DNA from: Hyphomicrobiales bacterium
GTDB lineage: Bacteria > Pseudomonadota > Alphaproteobacteria > Rhizobiales > Phreatobacteraceae
Direction: 5' to 3'
Length of the DNA: 64,000 nucleotides
NCBI GenBank assembly: GCA_017304475.1
Contig: JAFKKV010000033.1
Location: 56,015-120,014 of the forward strand
In this document: positions 24,598 to 33,690 of the stretch, in pieces
How the letters are laid out: every line of letters begins with the position of its first letter
Numbering within the stretch: the stretch's first letter is position 1
Made by a program: the position numbers and the translations under genes
Notes under the pieces: model-generated
What the model saw: the letters and a program-made list of their open reading frames with translations, nothing else
Database searches by the model: none
Told to the model about the DNA's origin: nothing

Positions 24598-27117
24598 TCA
24601 TAGCCACAGCACCTTCCGGCGCAGGTCCTGGTCCTCGCGCAGGCTCTTCGAGGCGCCGGTCCAGGTCACCGCGCCGCGTTCGAGCGCAACCGTTCGGTCG
24701 GACAGCGCCAAGGCGAGGTCGAGATGGTGGTCGACGATGATGATCGCGACCTCGTGGCGCAGCTTGTCGAAAGCCTCGAACAGCTCCTCGGTGATGGCCG
24801 GCGACAGGCCCTCGAACGGCTCGTCGAGCAGCAGCACGCGGGTATCGCCGACCAGGGCGCGGGCAACCGCCACCATTTGCTGCTCGCCGCCGGAGAGGAA
24901 ATCGGCGGACGTGGTCCAGCGCTCCTTCAGCCGCGGGAAGAAGCTCAGCACCCGCTCTTCGTCCCAATGGCGGCCTGCGCCGGTCAGCCGCTTCAGCCGG
25001 CCGAGCATCAGGTTATCCTTCACCGACAGGCCGGCGAACAGGCCGCGGCCCTGCGGCACATAACCGACGCCGCGCCGGGCGATCCGGTCGGACGTCAGTC
25101 CGGCCAGCGGCTCGCCCGACAGGGTGATCGTGCCGGAGGCCGGCGGTGCGATGCCGGTAATGGTCTTCAGGAGCGTCGACTTGCCGGCGCCGTTGCGGCC
25201 GAGCAAAGCGATGATCTCGCCTTCGGCGACGTCGATCGAGACGTCGTTGAGGATATGGCTCTTGCCGTAGAAGGTGTTGACCTCGCGCATGGCGAGCAGG
25301 GCCGTGTCGGTGGCCGCCGAGACGCGTTCCTTCGCCGTGATGGCATGGGTGCCGGAGCCGAGATAGACAGCCTGCACCCGGTCGCTGGAACGTGCCTGTT
25401 CCACCGTGCCGTCGATCAGCACCTCGCCGTCGTTCATGACGGTGACATGGTCGGCGATCTGGAAGACGCGATCGATGTCATGCTCGACCAGCAGCACCGG
25501 AATATCGGCCGAGATGGTCTTGATGATGTCGCCGACACGTCGCCTTTCGGCCGCCGCGAGCCCGGCCAGGGGCTCGTCCAGCAGCAGGATGCGCGGCCGG
25601 GTGGCGAGCGCCAGCGCCATGTCGACCAGCCGCTGGCCGCCATAGGACAGTGAGCCGGCTTCCGCCTGCTCGATGCCGGCGAGGCCTAGATAGCGCATCA
25701 GCGTGGTGGTGTCGGCGGCGACACCGGGCAAGGCGCTGGCCCGGGTCCAGACGCCGAACCGGCCGGAATGGCGCGCCTGGACGGCGAGCCGGACATTCTC
25801 CTCGATGCTCAGGCCACCGAACAGATTGGTGATCTGGAACGAGCGGCCGACGCCTGCGGCGGTGATCGCCTGCGGGCTGAGGCCGCTGACCTTGTTGCCG
25901 TCGAGGGTCACGGTGCCGCTGTCGGGCGGGAACATGCCGGAGATCAGGTTGAAGGCGGTGGTCTTGCCGGCGCCGTTCGGCCCGATCAGCGCATGCAGCG
26001 TCCGGTCCATGACCTTGAAATCGATGCTGCGTACGGCGCGGATGCCGCCGAAGCTCTTCACCACGCCCTTGACCTCGAGCACGGCGCGGCCACCGGCCCC
26101 CTCGTGGACGAATTCACGGGGCACCGGCCCGACCGCCTCGACCCGGCGCGCCGCCATGGCGGCATCGGTCTCGACCCGCTTGCGGAACGGCGCCATCAGC
26201 CGCTCGGCGACGCCGATCAGGCCGGTCGGCGAGAACACGATGAAGCCGACGAACATCAGGCCGAAGAACAGGAGCCAGCTCGCCGTGAACAGCGACAGAT
26301 ATTCGCGCGACAGCATGAAGAACAGGGCACCGAGCGCCGGGCCTAAGAAGCTGCGCATGCCGCCGATCACCACCATGGCCAGCAATTCGCCGGAGAACTG
26401 GATGGCGACCGGGTCGGCCGAGGTGAAGCGGTGGTGGAAGGCGGAGAGCACGCCGGCAAAGCCGGTCAGCGTCGCCGAGACGGTGAAGGCGATCAGCTTG
26501 TAGCGGTCGGTGTCGTAGCCGACGAATTGCGCCCGGGTCTCGTTTTCGCGGATCGCCACCAGCACGCTGCCGACCGGCGCGTTGTGGAAGCGCTGCAGCA
26601 GCACAACCACGGCGAAACCGAGCAGCGCGACCAGGCCGTAGAAGGCCCAGGGGTTGTTCAGGTCGAGCAGGCCGTAATTCGGCCTGACGACACCGCCAAT
26701 GCCGTTCTCGCCGCCGGTCAACTCGGTCCAGCGGAACGACACCGTGTACATCACTGCGGTGAGCGCCAGCGTCAACAGCGAGAAATAGACGCCGCGCCGG
26801 CGCAGGATCAACAGGCCGGCGAGCAGGGAAACGAGGCCGACAAAGGCCAGCGCGAACAGGATGGGCAGCACGAACTGCCCGGTGGCGAAATGGCGCTGCG
26901 CCAGCACCGCCGCATAGGCGCCCATGCCGAAAAAGGCGCCGTGGCCGAAGGAGACCAGGCCGGTATGGCCGACCAGGATGTTCAGGGCCATGGCGGCGAT
27001 GGCGAAGATCACCACGTCGGTCGCCGAGGTCAGCGTCAGGCCGATGGCCAGCATGAAGAAGGGCAGGGCGAGAAGCGCCGCCGCCGCGGCGATGAGGGAG
27101 CGGTTTTGCGAAGCCAT
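24598..27117 (-). CDS. Fused LivM-LivG-LivF branched-chain-amino-acid-type ABC transporter protein
   Basis: One uninterrupted reading frame of 839 residues joins three subunits. Residues 1-310 are a LivM permease (NILVGHTGLVSFGHGAFFG at 46-64, eight or nine hydrophobic segments). Residues 345-590 are a LivG ATPase (Walker A GPNGAGKTT 379-387, signature SLSYGGQR, Walker B ILLLDEP). Residues 605-839 are a LivF ATPase (Walker A GRNGAGKST 640-648, signature FLSGGEQQ, VLLLDEP). LivM-LivG fusions are familiar in Hyphomicrobiales; carrying LivF as well is less usual. The start at 27117 is chosen because the next 45 upstream codons overlap livH and read as shadow sequence. Substrate is unknown and need not be an amino acid. 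Confidence 0.93.
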   Translation of the reverse strand: MASQNRSLIAAAAALLALPFFMLAIGLTLTSATDVVIFAIAAMALNILVGHTGLVSFGHGAFFGMGAYAAVLAQRHFATGQFVLPILFALAFVGLVSLLAGLLILRRRGVYFSLLTLALTAVMYTVSFRWTELTGGENGIGGVVRPNYGLLDLNNPWAFYGLVALLGFAVVVLLQRFHNAPVGSVLVAIRENETRAQFVGYDTDRYKLIAFTVSATLTGFAGVLSAFHHRFTSADPVAIQFSGELLAMVVIGGMRSFLGPALGALFFMLSREYLSLFTASWLLFFGLMFVGFIVFSPTGLIGVAERLMAPFRKRVETDAAMAARRVEAVGPVPREFVHEGAGGRAVLEVKGVVKSFGGIRAVRSIDFKVMDRTLHALIGPNGAGKTTAFNLISGMFPPDSGTVTLDGNKVSGLSPQAITAAGVGRSFQITNLFGGLSIEENVRLAVQARHSGRFGVWTRASALPGVAADTTTLMRYLGLAGIEQAEAGSLSYGGQRLVDMALALATRPRILLLDEPLAGLAAAERRRVGDIIKTISADIPVLLVEHDIDRVFQIADHVTVMNDGEVLIDGTVEQARSSDRVQAVYLGSGTHAITAKERVSAATDTALLAMREVNTFYGKSHILNDVSIDVAEGEIIALLGRNGAGKSTLLKTITGIAPPASGTITLSGEPLAGLTSDRIARRGVGYVPQGRGLFAGLSVKDNLMLGRLKRLTGAGRHWDEERVLSFFPRLKERWTTSADFLSGGEQQMVAVARALVGDTRVLLLDEPFEGLSPAITEELFEAFDKLRHEVAIIIVDHHLDLALALSDRTVALERGAVTWTGASKSLREDQDLRRKVLWL

Positions 27118-27121
27118 CACG

Positions 27122-28000
27122 TCACTCGAATTTCTGGATGCGTTCGCCGAACAGGCCGCGCGGGCGCAGCAGCAGCACCAGCACCATGAGCAGGTAGACC
27201 GAGGCTTCGGTTGCCGCCGGATAGAAATGGGCAGCCACCCCGCGGGTGACACCGACGATTGCCGCTGCCGCCACCACGCCCCAGAACGAGCCGAGCCCGC
27301 CGATCACCACCACCACGAAGGCGAAGGTGATGATCTCCTGGCCCATGGCCGGATGGACGCCGGCGATGGGCGCGACCAGCACGCCGGCGAGCGCCGCCAG
27401 GCCGACACCGATCATCACCACGGCGGTCATGTAGGGTTTCAGCGAAATGCCCAGCGCGCCGACCATGTCGGGGTTCTGCACGCCGGCGCGCACCACCTTG
27501 CCGAAGGCCGTGCGCGACAGCAGCAGCCAGAGGCCGAGCACGCAGGCCGCGGCGATCCCCAGGATCATCAGCCGGTAGCGCGAATAGACGAAGTCGCCGA
27601 TGAACACTTGGCCGCGCAGCGCCTGCGGAATGGAGAAGGGCACCGGTGCGGCGCCATAGATGATGCGCAGGCTCTGTTCGGCCACCATGGCGAGGCCGAA
27701 GGTGAGCAGCAGCCCGAGGATCGGGTCGCCGGTATAGAAGCGGCGCAGCAGGTAGCGCTCGACCACCATGCCGATCAGCGCCACCAGCAAAGGCGAGGCG
27801 ACCATGGCGCCGCCGAAGCCGATCTGCGGGGCGAGCGTCACCGCCAGATAGGCGCCGATGGCATAGAAGGCGCCATGCGCCAGGTTCACGATGCCTCCGA
27901 GCGAGAAGATCATCGAGAGGCCGAGCGCGATCATCACGTAATAGGCGCCGTTCTGGAGCCCGTTGAGGATCTGCGACAGGAGCGGAATGAAGTCGATCAC
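27122..28000 (-). CDS. LivH-type ABC transporter permease
   Basis: A 292-residue inner-membrane protein with about eight hydrophobic segments. Family marks are NGAYYVMIALGLSMIFSLGGIVNLAHGAFYAIGAY (residues 16-50) and AFGKVVRAGVQNPDMVGALGI. It pairs with the LivM half of the fused protein encoded four bases downstream, completing the membrane part of one importer. The gene lies between the substrate-binding protein and the fusion protein, on the same strand. Confidence 0.93.
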   Translation of the reverse strand: MIDFIPLLSQILNGLQNGAYYVMIALGLSMIFSLGGIVNLAHGAFYAIGAYLAVTLAPQIGFGGAMVASPLLVALIGMVVERYLLRRFYTGDPILGLLLTFGLAMVAEQSLRIIYGAAPVPFSIPQALRGQVFIGDFVYSRYRLMILGIAAACVLGLWLLLSRTAFGKVVRAGVQNPDMVGALGISLKPYMTAVVMIGVGLAALAGVLVAPIAGVHPAMGQEIITFAFVVVVIGGLGSFWGVVAAAAIVGVTRGVAAHFYPAATEASVYLLMVLVLLLRPRGLFGERIQKFE

Positions 28001-28076
28001 AGGGGCCTCTGGAGGATCTGGCGGCGCTCGGCCGGAGGCTTCGTTCGGGGCTCGGCCGGCGGGTGTGGGACTCTGA

Positions 28077-28214
28077 CGTCATCCCAAGGCAAAGCAATTG
28101 CTTTGCCGGGGCCGACTGAGCGGAGCGAAGGAGGGGAAGGGGATCCAGGGGCCAACTCACCGCCCTGCAACCCTGGACCCCCTTCCCCTCGCTTCGCTCG
28201 GCCGGGGGTGACAT
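28077..28214. repeat. Family R2 composite inverted pair
   Basis: It opens CGTCATCCC and closes GGGTGACATC. Between are GAGCGGAGCGAAGG ... GGGGAAGGGGATCCAGG and the inverse CCCTGGACCCCCTTCCCC followed by TCGCTTCGCTCGGCC. An extra palindrome GGCAAAGCAATTGCTTTGCC (28088-28107) sits in the left arm. The element separates livH from the gene for its substrate-binding protein, so it may reduce read-through between them. Confidence 0.85.
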
Positions 28215-28227
28215 CAGTGGAAGCTCA

Positions 28228-29481
28228 TCACGCCTTGAACGTGCACTGGTTCTCGTCCGCCGTCGCGGCGATCGCCTCCAGGCTCTCGTCGGGGCCGGGG
28301 ACCGGCGGCGAGGAGGTGAAGATGTCCCACTGGTTCTTCACCTGGGCCTGGGGCAGGGCGGTGATGGCGTACATTTCCATCATCATCTGATGGTCGCTGG
28401 CGCGGAAATAGCCCTCGCGGGTCTTCAGGAGGTCGAATTTCGCGCCCTTCTCGAAATGCTCGACGATCTTGGCGGCTTCCGTCGTCTTGGTCTCGGCCAT
28501 GGCCTGGGCCACCACCTTCAGCGAACAATAATCGCCCCAGGCCTGGTTTTCCGGCGGCCGCTTCCAGCGCGTGTTGAAGGCCGCGACGAACTTCTTGGTA
28601 TTGGGCGTGTCGATCAGGTGATGCCAGACCACCGGCCAGATGCCGCCGAAATTGCCGGGCCCGGTGCCCCAGGCGAGCGCCGTGTCGAAACCGAAGCCGG
28701 CGACCGGGAAGCTCAGGCCGAACTCGGCATATTGCTTGAGGAAATTGGTGATCTGGGTGCCGGCGAGGTTGAGGATCACCACATCGGGGCGCGCCGTGCG
28801 GATCTTCAGGAGGAAGGGCGAGAAGTCAGCGAGATCGGTCGGGATCAGGTCGTCGCCGGCATGGTTGCCGCCGTTTTCGCCCATATAGCGCTTGGCGACG
28901 CGCAAGAGGTCATGGCCGAAGGCATAGTCGGCGGTCAGCGAATACCATTTCTTGCCCCTGACCAGGCCGTCGCGCACCAGCGAGCGGCCGACCGCCTTCA
29001 CATACATCGAGTTCTGCGCCTCGATATGGAACATGAAGCGCTGGCAGTCGGAGCCGCGCAGCGCGTCCGAATTGGCGCCGGTATTGATGAACAGCACCTT
29101 CTCGCGCTGCACGACCTGGCCGATGGCGAGCGCCGAGGCCGAGGAGATCTCGCCGAGCAGCGCGGTCACCTTGTCGCGCTGGATCAGCCGCTCGGCCTTG
29201 GCCGAGGCCTGCTGCGGGTTCGGGCTGTCGTCCAGCACCAGCTCGATCTTGCGGCCCATCACGCCGCCGGCCGCATTGATCTCATCCGCCGCGAGCTGCA
29301 CGGCTTGCACGGCATATTCGCCGAGCGGCCCGAGAAATCCGGTGCGCGGCGTGATATGGCCGATCTTGATGGCTTCGGCCTGGGCGTGGCTGATGGCCGG
29401 CGCGCCGATCAAGCCGAGGGCGGCGGCCCCGGCGGAGGTCTTCAGAAGCTTGCGACGCGAAAGGCTCAGGTCGATCGGCAT
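28228..29481 (-). CDS. ABC transporter periplasmic substrate-binding protein (Liv/urea type), Tat-like signal
   Basis: A 417-residue periplasmic-binding-protein type I family member. Its signal SRRKLLKTSAGAAALGLIGAP ends AISHAQA near residue 35 and contains the RRKLLK Tat motif. The mature part begins IKIGHITPRTGFLGPLGEYAVQ, followed by LDDSPNPQQASAKAERLI. It delivers the substrate to the LivH/LivM-G-F importer downstream. Its neighbours, the BKACE and 3-hydroxy-acid dehydrogenase genes, suggest a hydroxy-acid, betaine or amide ligand, but this is inference. Confidence 0.92.
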   Translation of the reverse strand: MPIDLSLSRRKLLKTSAGAAALGLIGAPAISHAQAEAIKIGHITPRTGFLGPLGEYAVQAVQLAADEINAAGGVMGRKIELVLDDSPNPQQASAKAERLIQRDKVTALLGEISSASALAIGQVVQREKVLFINTGANSDALRGSDCQRFMFHIEAQNSMYVKAVGRSLVRDGLVRGKKWYSLTADYAFGHDLLRVAKRYMGENGGNHAGDDLIPTDLADFSPFLLKIRTARPDVVILNLAGTQITNFLKQYAEFGLSFPVAGFGFDTALAWGTGPGNFGGIWPVVWHHLIDTPNTKKFVAAFNTRWKRPPENQAWGDYCSLKVVAQAMAETKTTEAAKIVEHFEKGAKFDLLKTREGYFRASDHQMMMEMYAITALPQAQVKNQWDIFTSSPPVPGPDESLEAIAATADENQCTFKA

Positions 29482-29571
29482 GGATCGTCTCCTCGGTTTA
29501 ACCTGCCCAAGTCTTGCGGCGGGCCCGTTGTCCGGGCCTCGCCGACGGCCGCCATATCAGCTTGCCGTGAT

Positions 29572-29583
29572 CTGTGATCACAG
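29572..29583. promoter_or_regulatory. Perfect palindrome in divergent promoter region, probable GntR operator
   Basis: CTGTGATCACAG, a 12-base perfect palindrome, lies in the 150-base gap between the ABC binding-protein gene (leftward) and the GntR gene (rightward), 49 bases from the GntR start. Location fits an operator that controls both directions. Confidence 0.6.
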
Positions 29584-29631
29584 TTATGGTTTCGCAATTG
29601 GCACGCTTTGTCCAGCCCCTAAAGCGACATC

Positions 29632-30414
29632 ATGAGCGCGGTTGAAGCCCTCACCACCATTGGCCCGATCGAACGGCAGACGCTTGGCGATCAGGTCTAT
29701 GGCCATATGCGCGAACTGCTCATGTCCGGGCGCCTCGCGCCGGGTGAAAAGCTGTCCCTACGCGCCACCGCCGAGGCGCTCGGCGTTAGCATGATGCCGG
29801 TGCGGGAAGCGGTCAGCCGGCTGGTTGCCGACCGGGCGCTGGAAGTGGCGCCGAACCGTGCCGTGCGCGTGCCGATCATGTCGGTCGAGCAGTTCCGCGA
29901 GCTGTCGGCAGTGCGCATCGAGATCGAAGGTTTTGCCGCCGCGCGCGCCGCCACCGCCGCGACGGAAGCCGATCTCGCCCGGATCGAGGCGGCGGAGGCG
30001 GCCTTCCGTCTGCTCAGCTGCGAGAGCGATCCGGATTTGCCCGACGCGGTCCGGCTCAACAAGGAATTCCACTTCGCCGTCTACGCGGCGAGCGGCCTGC
30101 CGACGCTGCTCGAGATCGTCGGCGGCCTCTGGCTGAAGGCCGGCCCGGTGATCAATCTCGACCTCAGGGCCAATCCGGAACGTTTCGCCACCGGCGGCGC
30201 GGTGCGTTTCCATGCCGACGCCGCCGCCGCGATCCGGACCGGCGACGGTCAGGCCGCTCGCGAGGCGATCGCCGGCGACATCAAGGGCGCCTCGGAATTC
30301 ATCATCGCGCGTGGCGGGCTCTCCGCCACGGACGGAGCCGGGGCCGGCGGCGGCCTGGCCGGCGGACTTGCCGATCACAGGCAGGCCAACAAGCAAGACA
30401 GCTCGACAGCATAG
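29632..30414 (+). CDS. GntR-family regulator, FadR/FCD subfamily
   Basis: A 260-residue regulator. The N-terminal winged helix (about 15-80) includes QVYGHMRELLMSGRLAPGEKLSLRATAEALGVSMMPVREAVSRL. The FCD effector domain (about 90-235) includes EFHFAVYAASGLPTLLEIV, where metal-binding histidines usually sit. The C-terminal tail after 240 is glycine-rich and disordered. It is divergent from the ABC transporter operon and 11 bases upstream of an SDR gene, so it probably regulates one or both. Confidence 0.9.
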   Translation: MSAVEALTTIGPIERQTLGDQVYGHMRELLMSGRLAPGEKLSLRATAEALGVSMMPVREAVSRLVADRALEVAPNRAVRVPIMSVEQFRELSAVRIEIEGFAAARAATAATEADLARIEAAEAAFRLLSCESDPDLPDAVRLNKEFHFAVYAASGLPTLLEIVGGLWLKAGPVINLDLRANPERFATGGAVRFHADAAAAIRTGDGQAAREAIAGDIKGASEFIIARGGLSATDGAGAGGGLAGGLADHRQANKQDSSTA

Positions 30415-30425
30415 GGAGACGGTCC

Positions 30426-31202
30426 ATGGATATGGGCATCAAGGGCTTGCGCGTCCTGGTGACGGCGGGCGCCAATGGCATCGGCCGGGAAATTGCCCGC
30501 GCCTTCGTCGAGGAGGGCGCGCGTGTCCATGTCTGCGACGTCGACGGCGAGGCGATCGCGGCCCTGGCGAAAACCGATCCGGCCGTCTCGGCGAGCCTTT
30601 GCGACATTGCCGACCGGACCCAGGTCGCGGGTCTGTTCGAGACCGCGGTCGCCACATTGGGCGGACTTGATGTCCTCGTGAACAATGCCGGCATTGCCGG
30701 GCCGACCGGACGGGTCGAGGAGATCAATCCGGAGGACTGGGATCGCTGCCTTGAGGTTTGCATCACCGGCCAGTTCAATTGCGTCCGGCTGGCCGTGCCG
30801 CACCTAAAACAGAGCGCCAACGCCTCGATCGTCAACCTGTCTTCCGCCGCCGGCCGGCTCGGCTTTGCCCTGCGCACGCCCTATGCGGCCGCGAAATGGG
30901 CGGTGGTCGGCTTCACCAAGTCGCTGTCGATCGAGCTCGGCGAGTTCGGCATTCGCGTCAACGCCATCCTGCCGGGCCTGGTCGAAGGCGACCGTATTCG
31001 CCGGGTCTTCGAGGCCAAGGCCCAGGCCAAGGGCGTCTCCCGCCAGGAGATCGAGGACCAGGCACTGGCCTATACCGCGCTGAAGACCATGGTGACGCCG
31101 CGCCAGCTGGCCGACCAGATCGTGTTCTGCGCCTCGCCGCGCGGCAAGACCATCTCCGGCCAAGCCCTGTCGATCTGCGGCGATACGCTGATGCTGAGCT
31201 GA
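30426..31202 (+). CDS. Short-chain dehydrogenase/reductase (SDR)
   Basis: A 258-residue classical SDR. It shows VTAGANGIGREIARAFVEEGARV (nucleotide binding), VCDVD after beta-2 favouring NAD, NNAGIAGPTG, catalytic Ser in NLSSAAGRLG, and YAAAKWAVVG (YxxxK). It ends GQALSICGDTLMLS rather than the usual VDGG. The start follows GGAGACGG and the GntR stop by 11 bases, so the two are likely one transcript. Substrate unknown; a hydroxy-acid step in the neighbouring BKACE pathway is possible. Confidence 0.88.
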   Translation: MDMGIKGLRVLVTAGANGIGREIARAFVEEGARVHVCDVDGEAIAALAKTDPAVSASLCDIADRTQVAGLFETAVATLGGLDVLVNNAGIAGPTGRVEEINPEDWDRCLEVCITGQFNCVRLAVPHLKQSANASIVNLSSAAGRLGFALRTPYAAAKWAVVGFTKSLSIELGEFGIRVNAILPGLVEGDRIRRVFEAKAQAKGVSRQEIEDQALAYTALKTMVTPRQLADQIVFCASPRGKTISGQALSICGDTLMLS

Positions 31203-31292
31203 TCGGGTCGTGGAACGGGGCAGGGCGATCGTGACAAGCAGGCCGCCGGCAGGTGAGAGTGCCGCTCCCCGCCGGCAGCCAGCGAATCATCC

Positions 31293-32141
31293 TTGACCGT
31301 CATCGCCCATCTTTCGGACCTGCATCTGGGGCCGGTGCCTTTCCCGGCGGCCTGGCCCTGGCGGCTGAAACCCGTGCTCGGCTGGATCAACTGGGCGCGC
31401 CAGCCGGGGGCCCATGACGCCGGGCTGTTCGCGCGCACCGCCGCGGCCGTACGCGCGGCAAGCCCCGACCATATCCTCGTCTCGGGCGACCTGATCGAGC
31501 TCGGCCTGGTGCAGGAGTGGAAGTCGGCCCATGCGGCGCTCGCCCGCCTCGGCGCGCCGGCCGGGGTGAGCTGGGCGCCGGGCAACCATGATCTCTACAC
31601 CACCGACGCCGCCGCGCGCATTCGCTCAGGGCTGGCCGACTGGCTGGCGCCGGCCGCCGTGGCCGGCGATCTCCGGAGCCATTTTCCGCGCCTCGACCGC
31701 ATCGGCCATGTGGCGCTGGTCACGCTCTGCTCGGGTACGCCCACCTGGCTTTTTTCCGCCGAGGGTCATTTGGGTGAAGCCCAGCTTGCAAGGTTGGCGG
31801 CGCTGCTCGACGGGCTCGATCGCGGCCAGGTCCTGCCGGTGGTCGCGATCCACCATCCGCCGGTCGCGCCCGGCCTGTCGCCGCTGAAACGGCTGCGCGA
31901 CGCGCAGGCGCTGCTCGACATTCTCGTCCGCCATCGCTGCCCGCTGGTGCTGCATGGCCACCTGCACAAGGCCTGCCGCGAGGACTGGAGCCGGGACGGT
32001 CACCGGATCGCGGTGATCGGCGCTGCCTCGGCCTCCGCCACCGGCCGCCACGGCGACGACCCGGCCTCGTTCAATCTCATCACCGTCACCCCGGGCGCCG
32101 GCGGCTTCGACTGGCAGGTGGAAACCCGCCTTGTCGCCTGA
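31293..32141 (+). CDS. Metallophosphoesterase (calcineurin-like), TTG start
   Basis: A 282-residue metal-dependent phosphoesterase or cyclic-nucleotide phosphodiesterase-like protein. The five metal motifs are all visible: IAHLSDLHLG (DxH), LVSGDLIELG (GDxxE type), APGNHDLY (GNH(D)), VVAIHHPP (H), and LHGHLHK (GHxH). A TTG at 31293 is taken as start because the first beta-strand TVIAHLSDLH begins there and no ATG or GTG is suitably placed. Substrate is not predictable. The stop overlaps the start of an upstream extension of the next gene, hinting at co-transcription. Confidence 0.87.
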   Translation: MTVIAHLSDLHLGPVPFPAAWPWRLKPVLGWINWARQPGAHDAGLFARTAAAVRAASPDHILVSGDLIELGLVQEWKSAHAALARLGAPAGVSWAPGNHDLYTTDAAARIRSGLADWLAPAAVAGDLRSHFPRLDRIGHVALVTLCSGTPTWLFSAEGHLGEAQLARLAALLDGLDRGQVLPVVAIHHPPVAPGLSPLKRLRDAQALLDILVRHRCPLVLHGHLHKACREDWSRDGHRIAVIGAASASATGRHGDDPASFNLITVTPGAGGFDWQVETRLVA

Positions 32142-32227
32142 TGACGCACAGGCCCCATGCGATTTACCGGTTGGCTTCGGCCGGCCTTGATGTCTTTGAT
32201 GCCAGCCCCTGTTCCGGAGCCCTGTCG

Positions 32228-33622
32228 ATGTCTGCCTCTGCCCTTGCGCCCGCCCTGCTCGAAGCCCTGAAGGCGCTGCTCGGCAACCGTGTCTCGACAT
32301 CGGAATCCGATCGTGCCCAGCACGGCCGCGACGAATCCTCCCACCCGCCGCGTCTGCCCGACGCCGTCTGCCGGCCGCTGAGCACCGAAGAGGTCTCGGC
32401 CATCGTCAAGCTCTGCGCCGCGAACAAGACGCCGATCGTCGCCTATGGCGCCGGCTCGTCGCTCGAAGGCGCGCTGATCCCGCTCCAGGGCGGCGTTTCG
32501 ATCGACCTGACCGGCATGAACCAGATTCTGAGCGTCCGGCCGGAAGATCTTGATGCGACGGTCCAAGCCGGCGTCACGCGCAAGCAGCTCAACGCCCATC
32601 TGCGCGACACCGGCCTGTTCTTCCCGATCGATCCCGGGGCGGACGCCACGATCGGCGGCATGTCGGCGACGCGCGCCTCCGGCACCAATGCGGTGCGCTA
32701 TGGCACCATGCGGGAAAATGTCGTCAGCCTGACCGTGGTGCTGGCCGATGGCCGTGTCATCAAGACCCGCTCGCGCGCCAAGAAATCCTCCGCCGGTTAC
32801 GACCTGACCGGCATTTTCGTCGGCTCGGAAGGCACGCTCGGCATCATCACCGAGGTCACCGTCCGGCTCTACGGCATCCCCGAGGTGATGGCGGCGGCGA
32901 TCTGCGCCTTCCCGACGGTGGAAGCGGCCATCGACACGGTGATCCAGACCATTCAGATGGGCCTGCCGATCTCGCGCATGGAACTGCTCGACGACCGCGC
33001 CATCGAGGCGGTGAACAATTATTCCAAGCTCGACCTGCCGGTCGCGCCGACCCTGTTCTTCGAATTCGCCGGCAGCCAGTCGAGCGTCGAGGAGCAGGCC
33101 GCCATCGTCGAGGAACTGGCGCGCGGCGAGGGCGCCGCGAGCTGGCGCTGGTCGACCGATGCCGACGAGCGCGGCAAGCTCTGGCAGGCCCGCCACGACA
33201 TTCACTGGGCGCTGCGCGCCATCCGCCCGGGCACCCGCGGCTGGGGCACCGATGTCTGCGTGCCGATCTCGGCGCTCGCCCAGGTGATCCGCGAGACCCG
33301 CGAGCACTGCGCCCAGGCGCCGTTCTTCGTCGCCATGGTCGGCCATGTCGGCGACGGTAATTTCCATCTGAGCATGCAGCTCGACCGCGACGACCCCGCC
33401 GAGTTCGCGCTGGCCAGCGCCATCAACGACCGGATGGTGGGTCTCGCCTTGAAGCTCGGCGGCACCTGCACCGGCGAGCACGGCGTCGGCATCGGCAAGA
33501 TGAAGTTCATGCGCGCCGAACATGGCGACGCGATCGACGTGATGCACCTGATCAAGAACGCGCTCGACCCGGACGGTATTTTCAATCCGGGCAAGGTGCT
33601 GCCGCCCTCCAAGGCGGCGTGA
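32228..33622 (+). CDS. FAD-linked oxidase, D-lactate dehydrogenase/glycolate oxidase GlcD-like
   Basis: A 464-residue flavoprotein of the VAO/PCMH family that oxidises a D-2-hydroxy acid. The PCMH FAD domain (about 40-215) has PIVAYGAGSSLEGALIPLQGGVSIDLTGMN and FVGSEGTLGIITEVT. The C-terminal FAD oxidase domain ends with GHVGDGNFHLSM (metal/substrate His), GGTCTGEHGVGIGK and NALDPDGIFNPGKVLP. The start at 32228 (MSASALAP) gives normal length. Exact substrate (D-lactate, glycolate or another) cannot be fixed. Confidence 0.9.
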   Translation: MSASALAPALLEALKALLGNRVSTSESDRAQHGRDESSHPPRLPDAVCRPLSTEEVSAIVKLCAANKTPIVAYGAGSSLEGALIPLQGGVSIDLTGMNQILSVRPEDLDATVQAGVTRKQLNAHLRDTGLFFPIDPGADATIGGMSATRASGTNAVRYGTMRENVVSLTVVLADGRVIKTRSRAKKSSAGYDLTGIFVGSEGTLGIITEVTVRLYGIPEVMAAAICAFPTVEAAIDTVIQTIQMGLPISRMELLDDRAIEAVNNYSKLDLPVAPTLFFEFAGSQSSVEEQAAIVEELARGEGAASWRWSTDADERGKLWQARHDIHWALRAIRPGTRGWGTDVCVPISALAQVIRETREHCAQAPFFVAMVGHVGDGNFHLSMQLDRDDPAEFALASAINDRMVGLALKLGGTCTGEHGVGIGKMKFMRAEHGDAIDVMHLIKNALDPDGIFNPGKVLPPSKAA

Positions 33623-33690
33623 GGGCGGGCGAATAGCGGGTCGCCTGTCCAAACGCGGTCGCCACTCACGCCCAACGCTGGAGCGTCGCT

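Noticed and set aside
27118..27252. Upstream extension of the LivM part rich in cysteine and arginine
   Set aside because: These 45 codons overlap livH in another frame, have no signal or ribosome site, and do not resemble any LivM N-terminus.
32000..33652. Long open frame antisense to the GlcD-like gene
   Set aside because: Same cause; the sense strand carries a complete flavoprotein with all expected motifs.
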